Assembly: GCF_015752205.1 (NCBI RefSeq) | Contig: NZ_JADOVG010000019.1 | Span: 1 to 64,000, forward strand | DNA length: 64,000 bases | Origin: Polaromonas sp. CG_9.7 | GTDB taxonomy: Bacteria; Pseudomonadota; Gammaproteobacteria; Burkholderiales; Burkholderiaceae_C | Direction of reading: 5' to 3' | Part shown: one piece after another, positions 12,395 through 20,813 of the stretch | Position numbering within the stretch: the first letter of the stretch is position 1 | Layout: every line of letters begins with the position of its first letter | Notes under the pieces: model-generated | What the model saw: the letters and a program-made list of their open reading frames with translations, nothing else | The model's database searches: none | What the model was told of the DNA's origin: nothing | Made by a program: the position numbers and the translations under genes

Positions 12395-14511
12395 GGACGA
12401 CGGACCCACTTCTGATCGGAAAACCCTGGCCACTGGGCGCCAGCTGGGACGGCCAGGGCGTGAATTTTGCCGTTTTTTCAGCCCATGCTTCAGCCATCGA
12501 GCTGTGCCTGTTCGACGATGCCGGAACGCTGCAGACGCGCTGCGAATGCCTGCCTGGCCACACGGACGATATCTGGCACGGCTACCTGCCGAACGCCGCA
12601 CCCGGCCTGATTTATGGCCTGCGGGCACAAGGCGACTGGCAGCCCGAGCACGGCCACTTTTTCAATCCAAACAAGCTGCTGCTCGACCCCTATGCCCGCG
12701 AAGTCGTCGGCACCTTCGAGTGGCGCGACGAAAACTTTCCCTATGTCCACCCGAGTCCGCCGGACACACCACCGGAACAACCGCCCGAGATGGACAGCCG
12801 CGACAACGCCGCCGGTGCGCTGAAGGCGCGGGTGGTGCAAGTGGACAGTTTCGACTGGTCAGGCGACCAGCCGCCGGGTGTGCCGCTGCGGGACACGGTG
12901 CTCTACGAAGCCCACGTCAAGGGTTTTTCCAAACGCAACCCGGCGGTGCCCGAAGCGCTGCGCGGCAGTTATGCCGGCCTGGCCGATCCGGCGTCGCTGG
13001 CGCACCTCAAGCGCCTGGGCATCACCAGCGTCAGCCTGCTGCCGGTGCATTACGCGCTGGACGAAGAGCGGCTGGCCGGCATGGGCCTGAGCAATTACTG
13101 GGGTTACAACACGCTGGCCTTCTTTGCGCCCAGCGTGCGGCTGGCGTCGCAGCAGGACGGCGTCAACCCGCGCGATGAATTCCGGACCATGGTCAAGGCG
13201 CTGCATGCCGAGGGCCTGGAAGTCATTCTGGACGTGGTCTACAACCACACCGCCGAGGCCGACGGCGGCGGCCCGTCCATCAGCTTTCGCGGCCTGGACA
13301 ATGCCAGCTACTACCGCCTCAGCCCGGAGCCGCCGGTCGGCTTCGAGAACCACAGCGGCTGCGGCAACACGCTGGACATCCGCCAGCCGAGGGTATTGCA
13401 ACTGGTGATGGACAGCCTGCGCTACTGGGTCAGCGAGATGCATGTCGATGGTTTTCGCTTCGACCTGGCACCGGTGCTGGGCCGGGGCAGCGAAGGCTTC
13501 GAGCGCGAAGGCGCATTTTTCACCGCCGTGGCGCAAGACCCGGTGCTGTCGCGCGTCAAGATGATCGCCGAGCCATGGGACATCGGCCCGGGCGGCTACC
13601 AGGTCGGCGGTTTTGCCAAAGGCTGGCTGGAGTGGAACGACCATTTCCGCGACGGCATGCGCAGCTTCTGGCTGCAGTCCGGCGAGCATGCCACCTCGCT
13701 CGGCGACTTCGCCCGGCGGCTGTGCGGCTCGGCGGATCTGTACCAGGGCAGCGGACGGCCCCCGGCCACCTCGGTGAACTACCTGGTGTCGCACGACGGT
13801 TTCACCCTGGCGGATCTGGTCAGCCACAACGAGCGCCACAACGAGGCCAACGGCGAGGACAACCGCGATGGCCACGGCAACAACCTGAGCAACAACTGCG
13901 GCGCCGAAGGCCCGACCGACGATGCGCCCATCAACGAGTTGCGCGGCCGCATGCGGCGCGCCCTGCTGGCCACCACGCTGCTGGCCCAGGGCACGCCCAT
14001 GCTCTGCGCCGGCGACGAACTCGGCCACAGCCAGCACGGCAACAACAACCCGTATTGCCAGGACAACGAGATCACCTGGATCGACTGGACAAAAGCCGAC
14101 GACACGCTGATCAACTTCACCGCCTGGGTGCTGTCGCTGCGCCGCCAGTTGCTGCCCTTGGGCAACCACTGGTACAGCGGACTGAGCGACACGCTCGGCC
14201 TGCACGACCTGCACTGGTTGAACAGCAGCGGCGAGGGCTTGCAAGACCAGGATTGGGGCGACAACAGCCAGCGCGTGCTCGGCTGCCTGATCGGCCAGCC
14301 GGGCAAGGCAGTCGCCCCGCTGCTGCTGCTGGTCAACCCGGAGGCCGAAGACCACGAGTTCCTGCTGCCAGCCGGCGTCTGGCAGGCGGTGCTGGACACG
14401 GCCGATCCAAGCGGCGTGACCCGCTGGCAGGGCCAGGGCGAGGCGCCCTTGAAGGTGGCGGCGAACAGCCTGATGCTGTTGGTTGTCGCGGGCACCGAAG
14501 TGCAGTTCTAG
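12391..14511 (+). CDS. glgX: Glycogen debranching enzyme
   Basis: GlgX hydrolyses alpha-1,6 linkages of the short limit branches left by GlgP. It starts at the ATG 12391 ([16 protein letters not shown]), overlapping the glgB stop, and is 706 residues. An N-terminal CBM48 is followed by the GH13 barrel with [25 protein letters not shown] (nucleophile), [17 protein letters not shown] (acid/base) and [19 protein letters not shown]. It completes the phosphorylase-branching-debranching unit; malQ lies about 350 bases downstream beyond two repeats. Confidence 0.95.
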   Translation: MRTTDPLLIGKPWPLGASWDGQGVNFAVFSAHASAIELCLFDDAGTLQTRCECLPGHTDDIWHGYLPNAAPGLIYGLRAQGDWQPEHGHFFNPNKLLLDPYAREVVGTFEWRDENFPYVHPSPPDTPPEQPPEMDSRDNAAGALKARVVQVDSFDWSGDQPPGVPLRDTVLYEAHVKGFSKRNPAVPEALRGSYAGLADPASLAHLKRLGITSVSLLPVHYALDEERLAGMGLSNYWGYNTLAFFAPSVRLASQQDGVNPRDEFRTMVKALHAEGLEVILDVVYNHTAEADGGGPSISFRGLDNASYYRLSPEPPVGFENHSGCGNTLDIRQPRVLQLVMDSLRYWVSEMHVDGFRFDLAPVLGRGSEGFEREGAFFTAVAQDPVLSRVKMIAEPWDIGPGGYQVGGFAKGWLEWNDHFRDGMRSFWLQSGEHATSLGDFARRLCGSADLYQGSGRPPATSVNYLVSHDGFTLADLVSHNERHNEANGEDNRDGHGNNLSNNCGAEGPTDDAPINELRGRMRRALLATTLLAQGTPMLCAGDELGHSQHGNNNPYCQDNEITWIDWTKADDTLINFTAWVLSLRRQLLPLGNHWYSGLSDTLGLHDLHWLNSSGEGLQDQDWGDNSQRVLGCLIGQPGKAVAPLLLLVNPEAEDHEFLLPAGVWQAVLDTADPSGVTRWQGQGEAPLKVAANSLMLLVVAGTEVQF

Positions 14512-14574
14512 AAAAAATTTCCTTTCACTTTCACCATGACGAACAGGCAATCCGCAGACTGGATGCCTTTTTTT

Positions 14575-14622
14575 GCTATTTAATTCATAGCTGCTTACGC
14601 ATACTCTGAAAGCGCAATGACA
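14575..14622 (+). repeat. Dispersed palindromic element, copy 3 (glgX-malQ gap)
   Basis: The core GCTATTTAATTCATAGC is followed by TGCTTACGCA and a tail containing AAAGCGCAATGACA. This copy is intergenic. Confidence 0.75.
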
Positions 14623-14628
14623 TCAGCC

Positions 14629-14756
14629 TTTGTCATCCTGGCCCCGGATCAAGCCCGGGGTTTCAGCACCCGGGAACCATGACTTCTCCCCAGCGGGGTC
14701 ATGGATTTCGGATTCCCGGATCAAGTCCGGGACAGGCTCTGTCCGCAATGACAAAA
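14629..14756. repeat. 128-bp repeat-like element with inverted ends and nested hairpins
   Basis: It is bounded by inverted TTTGTCAT (14629-14636) and ATGACAAA (14748-14755). Inside are two variants of a GATCAAGnCCGGG box (14647-14660 and 14718-14731), a CCATGAC/GTCATGG inverted pair (14678-14704) and a central CCCCAGCGGGG. This resembles intergenic REP- or MITE-like sequences of proteobacteria. It carries no gene. Confidence 0.6.
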
Positions 14757-14858
14757 GAGATGACGGAGAGCTTCGAGAAAGCTGAGCAGTTACTTTGAAA
14801 GCTACTTCCTGGCCACGGCGAACGACAAAAGCCTTCTGCATTTTTGAATGGACAACCC

Positions 14859-16358
14859 ATGACCTTTCCCCGTTCCAGCGGCGTGTTGCTCCACCCCACA
14901 TCCCTGCCCGGCCCACATGGCTGCGGCGACCTGGGACCGGGCGCTTATCACTTTGTTGACTGGCTGGTCACGGCCAGGCAAAGGCTCTGGCAAATTTTGC
15001 CACTGGGCGGCATCGGTCCCGGCAACTCGCCTTACATGAGCAGTTCGGCCTTTGCCGGCAACCTGCTGCTGATCGACCTGGCCGAGCTGCGCCAGCATGG
15101 CTGGCTGATTGATGCCGACCTGCAGCCGGACGCCGCATTCAGCGAAGCCCGCGTTGACTTTGGCGCCGTCGTGCCGTGGCGCATGGCGCGGCTGCAAAAA
15201 GCCGCCGCCCGCTTTGCGCAACACATCAGCGCAGCCGACCAGGCGGACTTCGCCGATTTTTGCCTGCACCACGCCGGCTGGCTGGAAGACTACGCGCTGT
15301 TCATGACGCTGGATGAACTCCACAACGGGCGCGACTGGAGCGACTGGCCGGCGCCGCTTGCCCAGCGCGCGCCGCAGGCCCTGCAGGAAGCCAGCAGCGC
15401 GCATGCCGAACGCATTGCCTTCTGGAAATTCAGCCAGTGGTGCTTTTACCGGCAATGGAAAAAACTGCGCGCCCATGCCAACGAGCGCGGCGTGAAGATC
15501 GTCGGCGACGCACCCATCTTCATCGCCTACCAGAGCGCCGAAGTCTGGGCGCGCCAGGAATTGTTCGAGCTGGATGCCGACGGCCGCGCCACCGTCATCG
15601 CCGGCGTGCCACCGGACTATTTCAGCATCACCGGCCAGCGCTGGGGCAACCCGCTGTACCGCTGGAGCGCCCATGCGGCCGAAGGCTACGCCTGGTGGAC
15701 AGAACGCGTACGGCGCATTTTCGAGCTGGTGGACATCGTGCGCATTGACCATTTCCGGGGCTTTGCCGGCTATTGGGAAATCCCGGCCAGCGAGCCCAAC
15801 GCCATCCGCGGACGCTGGCTGCCCGGCCCCGGTGCGGCGCTGTTCCATGCCATCGAAGCAGCACTGGGCGAATTGCCCATCATTGCCGAAGACCTGGGGC
15901 AAATCACCCCCGACGTGGACGCCTTGCGGCATGAATTCAGCCTGCCCGGCATGCGGATTTTGCAGTTTGCGTTCAGCGAAGACGGCGACAACACCAATGC
16001 CTACCTGCCGCACAACTACGACAGCAACACCGTGGTCTACACCGGCACGCACGACAACAATACCACGCAGGGCTGGTGGGCCGAGGCCTCGCCCGCGATG
16101 CGCCAGCAGGTGCTGGACTACCTGGGCACCGGTGACGGCCACGACATCCACTGGCAATTGATCCGCGCTGCCAGCGCCAGCGTGGCCGACACGGCGATCC
16201 ACCCGATGCAGGACGTGCTGGGCCTGGGCAGCGACCACCGCATGAACCTGCCGGGCCAGGGCGAAAGCCATTGGGAATGGCGTTTCAGCTGGGCACAAGT
16301 GCAGCCTGCGCACGCCGAACAACTGGCCCGGTTTGGCAGCCTCTACCGGCGCGAGTGA
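14859..16358 (+). CDS. malQ: 4-alpha-glucanotransferase (amylomaltase)
   Basis: MalQ disproportionates maltodextrins, recycling short glucans released by GlgX and GlgP. The start chosen is the ATG at 14859 (MTFPRSSGVLLHPTSLPG), giving 499 residues, the usual short MalQ/GH77 length; a TTG five codons upstream is in frame. Conserved sites are SPYMSSSAFAGN, VRIDHFRGFAGYWEIP (nucleophile Asp), LPIIAEDLG (acid Glu) and VYTGTHDNNTTQGWW (Asp). It lies in the same direction as glgPBX and is functionally part of the block, but it is separated by repeats and may have its own promoter. Confidence 0.96.
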   Translation: MTFPRSSGVLLHPTSLPGPHGCGDLGPGAYHFVDWLVTARQRLWQILPLGGIGPGNSPYMSSSAFAGNLLLIDLAELRQHGWLIDADLQPDAAFSEARVDFGAVVPWRMARLQKAAARFAQHISAADQADFADFCLHHAGWLEDYALFMTLDELHNGRDWSDWPAPLAQRAPQALQEASSAHAERIAFWKFSQWCFYRQWKKLRAHANERGVKIVGDAPIFIAYQSAEVWARQELFELDADGRATVIAGVPPDYFSITGQRWGNPLYRWSAHAAEGYAWWTERVRRIFELVDIVRIDHFRGFAGYWEIPASEPNAIRGRWLPGPGAALFHAIEAALGELPIIAEDLGQITPDVDALRHEFSLPGMRILQFAFSEDGDNTNAYLPHNYDSNTVVYTGTHDNNTTQGWWAEASPAMRQQVLDYLGTGDGHDIHWQLIRAASASVADTAIHPMQDVLGLGSDHRMNLPGQGESHWEWRFSWAQVQPAHAEQLARFGSLYRRE

Positions 16359-16441
16359 CGGGCGGGCCAATCGGTCAAGCCGCAATTTAACAAGTCCGGA
16401 AACGGCCAGTCAGCCTGCCGCATGCGCCGTATCATTGCCGC

Positions 16442-17968
16442 ATGACGACGAAAAATTCCCTGCTGGCCGACGACGATTGCTATATCGCGCTGAAGGCGAG
16501 GGACGCGCGTTTCGACGGCCGCTTCTTCACCGGCGTGCTATCCACCGGCATCTACTGCCGGCCGGTGTGCAGCGTCAAGACACCGCTGCGCCAGAACTGC
16601 CGCTTTTTCAGCCATGCGGCGCAGGCCGAAAGCGCCGGTTTCCGGCCCTGCCTTCGCTGCCGGCCCGAACTGGCGCCGCATTCGGTGGCTTGGTCGATCC
16701 AGGATGCGTCTTACATCCTGGCGCATCAGGCGGCCCGGCTGTTAGATGAGCCCGACAGCTGGACCGATGAAGCCGTCTCCGTTGAAAAGCTGGCCGCGCG
16801 TCTGGGCGTGAGCAGCCGCCATGTGCGGCGCATCTTCGAGGCGCAGTTCGGCGTGTCGCCGTTGCAGTATTTGCAAACCCGGCGCCTGCTGACAGCTAAG
16901 CAGTTGCTGGCCGATACCGACATGCCCGTGACGCAGGTGGCGCTGGCCAGCGGCTTTGCCAGCGTGCGCCGTTTCAACGCCGCGTTCATGCAGCACTACC
17001 GGCTCAACCCAAGCGAGATGCGCCGGCAGCAAGAGAGCCCACAGCATGAAGGCATCACCGTTCGCCTGGGTTACCGCCCGCCTTACGACGTGGCCTCCAT
17101 GCTGAAGTTTATTGAAACACACCGCATAAACGCTATCGAATTCATAGCTACTGACAACCACCAGACAAGCACAGGAAGGACATTAGCCATCGAATCTAGC
17201 GGAAAAACACATGCGGGCTGGCTGCTCGCCCGTTTTGACGAGCCGCACAACCAGCTGGTCTTGCAGGTGAGCGATTCGCTGCGCGAGGTGCTGCCGCTGG
17301 TGATTCGCCGGGTCCGCGCGCTGTTTGACCTGGACGCCGACCCGGCCGCCATCAACAGCGTGCTGCACACCAGCTTTCCGGAGGGCGACGGGCTGCGGGT
17401 TCCCGGCGCGCTCGATGGCTACGAGCTGGCCGTGCGGGCGGTGCTGGGCCAGCAGATCACCGTCGCGGCGGCGCGAACGCTGGCGCAGCGGCTGGTGGAC
17501 CGATTCGGCGAGCCGATTGAAACGCCGTGGCCGCAGCTGACCCGGCTGTTTCCCGCGCCCGCCGTACTGGCCGTTGCCAGCAGTGATGCGCTCGGACAAT
17601 TGGGCATCGTCAGGCAGCGCCAGGCGGCCATTAACGGCATTGCGCAGGGGGTCGCCGAAAAGCGGCTGCATCTGCATGGTGGCGCCGATGTCAACGCAAC
17701 AATCGCCCAACTCAAGGCGCTGCCCGGCATTGGCGACTGGACGGCGCAATACATCGCCATGCGCGCCCTGTGCTGGCCCGATGCGTTTCCGGCCGGCGAC
17801 GTGGCGCTGCATAAAATGCTCGGTGTGCAGACACTCAAGTCGCCGGCCCGGGAAGCTGAAAAGGCATCGCTGGCGTGGAAACCGTGGCGCAGCTACGCCG
17901 TCATACGCGCCTGGAGCGGCTTGCTGGCCGCCGCGCCAGACAAGCTGCCTTCATTGGAAATACCATGA
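16442..17968 (+). CDS. alkA: Ada-type regulator / AlkA DNA-3-methyladenine glycosylase II fusion
   Basis: This is a single 508-residue protein with three parts. The N-terminus is an Ada zinc domain that accepts methyl groups from phosphotriesters; the metal cysteines are seen in TGIYCRPVCSVKTP and FRPCLRCRPELAP (about 34-80). An AraC-type helix-turn-helix follows (about 105-195, VEKLAARLGVSSRHVRRIFE). The AlkA half has an N-terminal AlkA domain and a HhH-GPD glycosylase with LKALPGIGDWTAQYIAMRAL and the catalytic Asp in FPAGDVALHK. The methylguanine methyltransferase domain is absent and is supplied by the next gene, ogt. Residues about 231-246 derive from a copy of the palindromic element, at the start of the AlkA half. 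Confidence 0.93.
   Translation: MTTKNSLLADDDCYIALKARDARFDGRFFTGVLSTGIYCRPVCSVKTPLRQNCRFFSHAAQAESAGFRPCLRCRPELAPHSVAWSIQDASYILAHQAARLLDEPDSWTDEAVSVEKLAARLGVSSRHVRRIFEAQFGVSPLQYLQTRRLLTAKQLLADTDMPVTQVALASGFASVRRFNAAFMQHYRLNPSEMRRQQESPQHEGITVRLGYRPPYDVASMLKFIETHRINAIEFIATDNHQTSTGRTLAIESSGKTHAGWLLARFDEPHNQLVLQVSDSLREVLPLVIRRVRALFDLDADPAAINSVLHTSFPEGDGLRVPGALDGYELAVRAVLGQQITVAAARTLAQRLVDRFGEPIETPWPQLTRLFPAPAVLAVASSDALGQLGIVRQRQAAINGIAQGVAEKRLHLHGGADVNATIAQLKALPGIGDWTAQYIAMRALCWPDAFPAGDVALHKMLGVQTLKSPAREAEKASLAWKPWRSYAVIRAWSGLLAAAPDKLPSLEIP
17132..17179 (+). repeat. Dispersed palindromic element, copy 4 (inside alkA)
   Basis: The core is GCTATCGAATTCATAGC. The 12-mer CACCAGACAAGC follows the ATAGCT arm after 9 bases, exactly as in copy 10. 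It is sense with alkA. Confidence 0.75.
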
Positions 17969-17970
17969 AT

Positions 17971-18017
17971 GCTATTAAAAAAATAGCTTAAAACGCATAC
18001 TCAGCGGGCGAAAAGCC
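17971..18017 (+). repeat. Dispersed palindromic element, copy 5 (alkA-ogt gap)
   Basis: The core GCTATTAAAAAAATAGC starts two bases after the alkA stop; the tail reads AGCGGGCGAAAAGCC. As a hairpin directly after the stop it might also act in transcript 3'-end formation. Confidence 0.7.
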
Positions 18018-18094
18018 TGTAAAAACCATAAATTTTTGCAGTTATCCTGCCCATCCGCGCGAAAGCCAACAAGCCACACGCTAAAGAGAGCATC

Positions 18095-18619
18095 ATGAAA
18101 TTTGACCCCTCCCCTGTTCAAACCACCGTTGCCAGCCCGCTCGGGCCTGTCGTCATCGCCGCCACCGGCAAAGGGCTGGCCGGGCTGTGGTTTGCGGAAA
18201 ACCAGCGCTTTCTGCCGCCTGAACTCACAGGCCCGACGGCTTGGCAAGATGACGCCAGCCATCCGGTTTTGCAGCAGGCCCGCCAGCAACTCGGCGAATA
18301 TTTCTCCGGCCAGCGCAACCAGTTTGACCTGCCGCTGGACCTGGGCTGTGGCACGGCGTTCCAGCAATCGGTGTGGCAGGCGCTGCTCGATATTCCCCAG
18401 GGCGAGGTCACCAGTTACGCAGAAATCAGCCGGCGCATCGGCAAACCGGCGGCGGTGCGGGCCGTGGGTGGCGCCATCGGGCGCAACCCCATCAGCATCA
18501 TCGTGCCCTGCCACCGGGTGACGGGCAGCAGCGGCGCACTGACCGGCTACGCCGGCGGGCTGGACCGCAAGACCGCCCTGCTCCGGCTTGAAGGCGCATT
18601 GGCCGAGAGCCTTCTTTGA
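18095..18619 (+). CDS. ogt: Methylated-DNA--protein-cysteine methyltransferase
   Basis: This suicide enzyme removes methyl groups from O6-methylguanine. The 174-residue protein has the acceptor cysteine in SIIVPCHRVTG and the preceding ARG/HTH region (GEVTSYAEISRRIGKP, AVRAVGGAIGRNP). It follows the Ada-AlkA fusion and supplies the Ogt activity that fusion lacks, so the pair covers base excision and direct reversal of alkylation damage. The next gene's first possible start overlaps its stop. Confidence 0.96.
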   Translation: MKFDPSPVQTTVASPLGPVVIAATGKGLAGLWFAENQRFLPPELTGPTAWQDDASHPVLQQARQQLGEYFSGQRNQFDLPLDLGCGTAFQQSVWQALLDIPQGEVTSYAEISRRIGKPAAVRAVGGAIGRNPISIIVPCHRVTGSSGALTGYAGGLDRKTALLRLEGALAESLL

Positions 18620-19566
18620 ACGCGCGGTCGCCCGCGATGGGGGCTGCCAACTGTGTTGCGGCAGCCAGCCCCAAAAGCTGGACCACTGACTTCGTGCTGC
18701 TGGCGGCTATCTGGGGCTCGTCATTTTTGTTCATGCGGATGGGTGCGGTCGAGTTTGGACCGCTGCCAACCGCCGCTGTGCGGGTGACGATTGCGGCGCT
18801 GTTTTTGCTGCCGCTGGTGTGGCTGCGTGGCTTGCTGCCCGTGCTGCAGAAGAACTGGAAACGGGTTTTTTTCATCGGCATCATCAATTCGGGTATTCCG
18901 TTTGCCTGCTTTTCGTTTGCGCTGCTGTCCATCAGCACCGGACTGGCCTCGATCCTGAATGCCACCGTGCCGATGTTTGGCGCGCTGATTGCCTGGCTCT
19001 GGCTCAAGGACAAACCTACCGCCTGGCGCTTCGCGGGGCTGTTCATCGGCTTTTCCGGCGTCGCGCTGCTGGCGGGGGACCAGGCCAGCTTCAAGCCGAA
19101 CGCTTCGGGCGTGGCGCCATTCTGGGCCGTGCTGGCGTGCCTGCTCGCTTGTGTTTGCTACGGCATTTCGGCCAGCTACACCAAACGTTATCTTTCCGGT
19201 TTGCCGCCACTGGTGACGGCCGCCGGCAGCCAGATCGGTGCCACATTGGGCTTGTCCCTGCCGGCCTGGTGGCTGTGGCCGGCGCGCATGCCGGGTGCGT
19301 CGGCCTGGCTGGCGCTGCTGGCCGTCGGCGTGGTCTGCACCGGCATCGCCTACATCCTGTTTTTCAGGCTGATTGAAAACGCCGGTCCGGCGCGCGCGCT
19401 GTCGGTGACGTTTGTGGTGCCGGTGTTTGCGGTGTTCTACGGCGTGCTGTTTCTGGGCGAGTCAATCACGCCGTGGATGCTGGGCTGCGCTGCGGTCATT
19501 GTTTGCGGCACGGCACTGTCCACCGGACTGCTTCGGCCAGGACGCCGGCGCGCCATGCTGCCCTGA
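18616..19566 (+). CDS. EamA/DMT-family transporter
   Basis: The 316-residue integral membrane protein has about ten hydrophobic helices arranged as two EamA repeats (roughly 28-165 and 180-305), the architecture of drug/metabolite transporters that export amino acids or other small metabolites. The substrate cannot be read from the sequence. The frame opens with TTG 18616 overlapping the ogt stop; an internal ATG at 18637 (MGAANCVAAAS) is a plausible alternative. It converges with the DUF1345 gene: the two stops are separated by a single base. Confidence 0.88.
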   Translation: MNARSPAMGAANCVAAASPKSWTTDFVLLAAIWGSSFLFMRMGAVEFGPLPTAAVRVTIAALFLLPLVWLRGLLPVLQKNWKRVFFIGIINSGIPFACFSFALLSISTGLASILNATVPMFGALIAWLWLKDKPTAWRFAGLFIGFSGVALLAGDQASFKPNASGVAPFWAVLACLLACVCYGISASYTKRYLSGLPPLVTAAGSQIGATLGLSLPAWWLWPARMPGASAWLALLAVGVVCTGIAYILFFRLIENAGPARALSVTFVVPVFAVFYGVLFLGESITPWMLGCAAVIVCGTALSTGLLRPGRRRAMLP

Positions 19567-19567
19567 G

Positions 19568-20227
19568 TTATTGCAACACGCCGGCCACCACGTTGATGCT
19601 GAGCGCCAGCACCAGCATGTTGAAGCCGAACGACAGCACACTGTGCACCAGCGTGAGCCGGCGCATCTCTCGCGAGGTGACCTGCACGTCAGAGACCTGC
19701 GACGTCATGCCGACCACGTGGGCGTAGTACAGAAAGTCAAAATAGTCCGGGTCCTGCCCGCCCGGAAACGCCAGGCCCGGTCCATCGGGCTCTTTCAGCT
19801 TTTCTTCCTGGTAATAACGATGGGCATAGCGAAACGCAAAAATCGTCTGGATAAACAGCCAGGACGTGATCAGCGCGACCACTGACAGCGCGAGATGAAG
19901 CGCACGCGTTGTTCCGGAGAATGCTTTGCCCTGCTGCATCATGACCACGATGGCGGCCACGCAAGCCATCGTGGCCAGCAGCATCAGCAAAAACAGCACC
20001 ACGCTGGGTTCGTCCTGCGCCTGCGCGCGCTCGCGGGTTTTTTGGGCGTCGAAGCGCTCGCACAGCCACCAGGCCAGCGCCAGGTACACCGCCACGCCGA
20101 CGCTCCAGCCCAGCAGTCCGCGAAACTGCCAGACCAGCGGCAGCGGCAGGCCAGCGCTTGCCAGGCCCGCAAGCAGGCCATACAACAGCCGCTGCGGCCC
20201 GGTGGTTTCGGAAAGAGAATGACGCAT
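19568..20227 (-). CDS. DUF1345 family inner-membrane protein
   Basis: The protein is 219 residues from the ATG at 20227 (MRHSLSETTGPQRLL). Five or so hydrophobic segments, an acidic connector and the motif DPDYFDFLYYAHVVGMTSQVSDV near residue 165 match DUF1345. The family has no assigned function that I know of. The motif's resemblance to a pore-like FDFLYYA segment next to a potassium channel gene is suggestive only. It is transcribed toward the DMT transporter and divergently from the channel gene. Confidence 0.8.
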   Translation of the reverse strand: MRHSLSETTGPQRLLYGLLAGLASAGLPLPLVWQFRGLLGWSVGVAVYLALAWWLCERFDAQKTRERAQAQDEPSVVLFLLMLLATMACVAAIVVMMQQGKAFSGTTRALHLALSVVALITSWLFIQTIFAFRYAHRYYQEEKLKEPDGPGLAFPGGQDPDYFDFLYYAHVVGMTSQVSDVQVTSREMRRLTLVHSVLSFGFNMLVLALSINVVAGVLQ

Positions 20228-20308
20228 GGCGCCATTGTGCAGCCCGGCGGGTGCGGACAATAATCGATATTTCTATTCGCCTTCCCATTCGCCATAACCA
20301 GACCGCCC

Positions 20309-20731
20309 ATGTCGTTCAAGAAGCACCCCAGAAAAGTCCATATCGCCCGACAGGGAGTTTTTTATTCGCTGGTCCTGTGCGCAGTGATCCTGCTGTTGGG
20401 CGGCTTTGGCTTCTGGATGCTTGACCCCGGTGTGCACACCATGGCCGAAGGTTTGTGGCTGGCGTTCACCACGGCAGCCACGGTGGGTTATGGCGATGTA
20501 GTGCCCAGCACGCATGCGTCGCGCATGTTCGCCGTCATCGTGGTGCTGCTGGGGCTGGCAGTGCTGTCACTGGCCACCGCCTCGCTGGCGGCCATCTTCG
20601 TGGAGAAGGATGTCGAGGAAGGCGAAGAACTTCACATTGAGCACCAGCTGATGCACGAGATCAGGCAACTGCGCGAGGAAGTGCAGTCGCTGCGCCTTGA
20701 CATCCAGCGCGAAAAATCCGGCCGGTCCTGA
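20309..20731 (+). CDS. Two-helix potassium channel (ion_trans_2)
   Basis: This 140-residue protein has two transmembrane helices flanking a pore loop with the selectivity filter TVGYGD (about 58-63), the KcsA-like minimal K+ channel plan. The C-terminus is a charged, coiled-coil-like tail (EEGEELHIEHQLMHEIRQLR) likely to help tetramer assembly, and no RCK/TrkA-N regulatory domain is attached. It is divergent from the DUF1345 gene with about 80 bases between starts. Confidence 0.9.
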   Translation: MSFKKHPRKVHIARQGVFYSLVLCAVILLLGGFGFWMLDPGVHTMAEGLWLAFTTAATVGYGDVVPSTHASRMFAVIVVLLGLAVLSLATASLAAIFVEKDVEEGEELHIEHQLMHEIRQLREEVQSLRLDIQREKSGRS

Positions 20732-20813
20732 TGGAATCAAGCCGACAGCCCGCGAAATTAGCGATTTTCCTCAGTCCCATGCCACCCCGATGGGCGATTC
20801 AACCGATTGAACA

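Noticed and set aside
12859-14550. 563-codon minus-strand open frame opposite glgX
   Set aside because: Shadow frame of a clear GH13 enzyme; no domain signal of its own.
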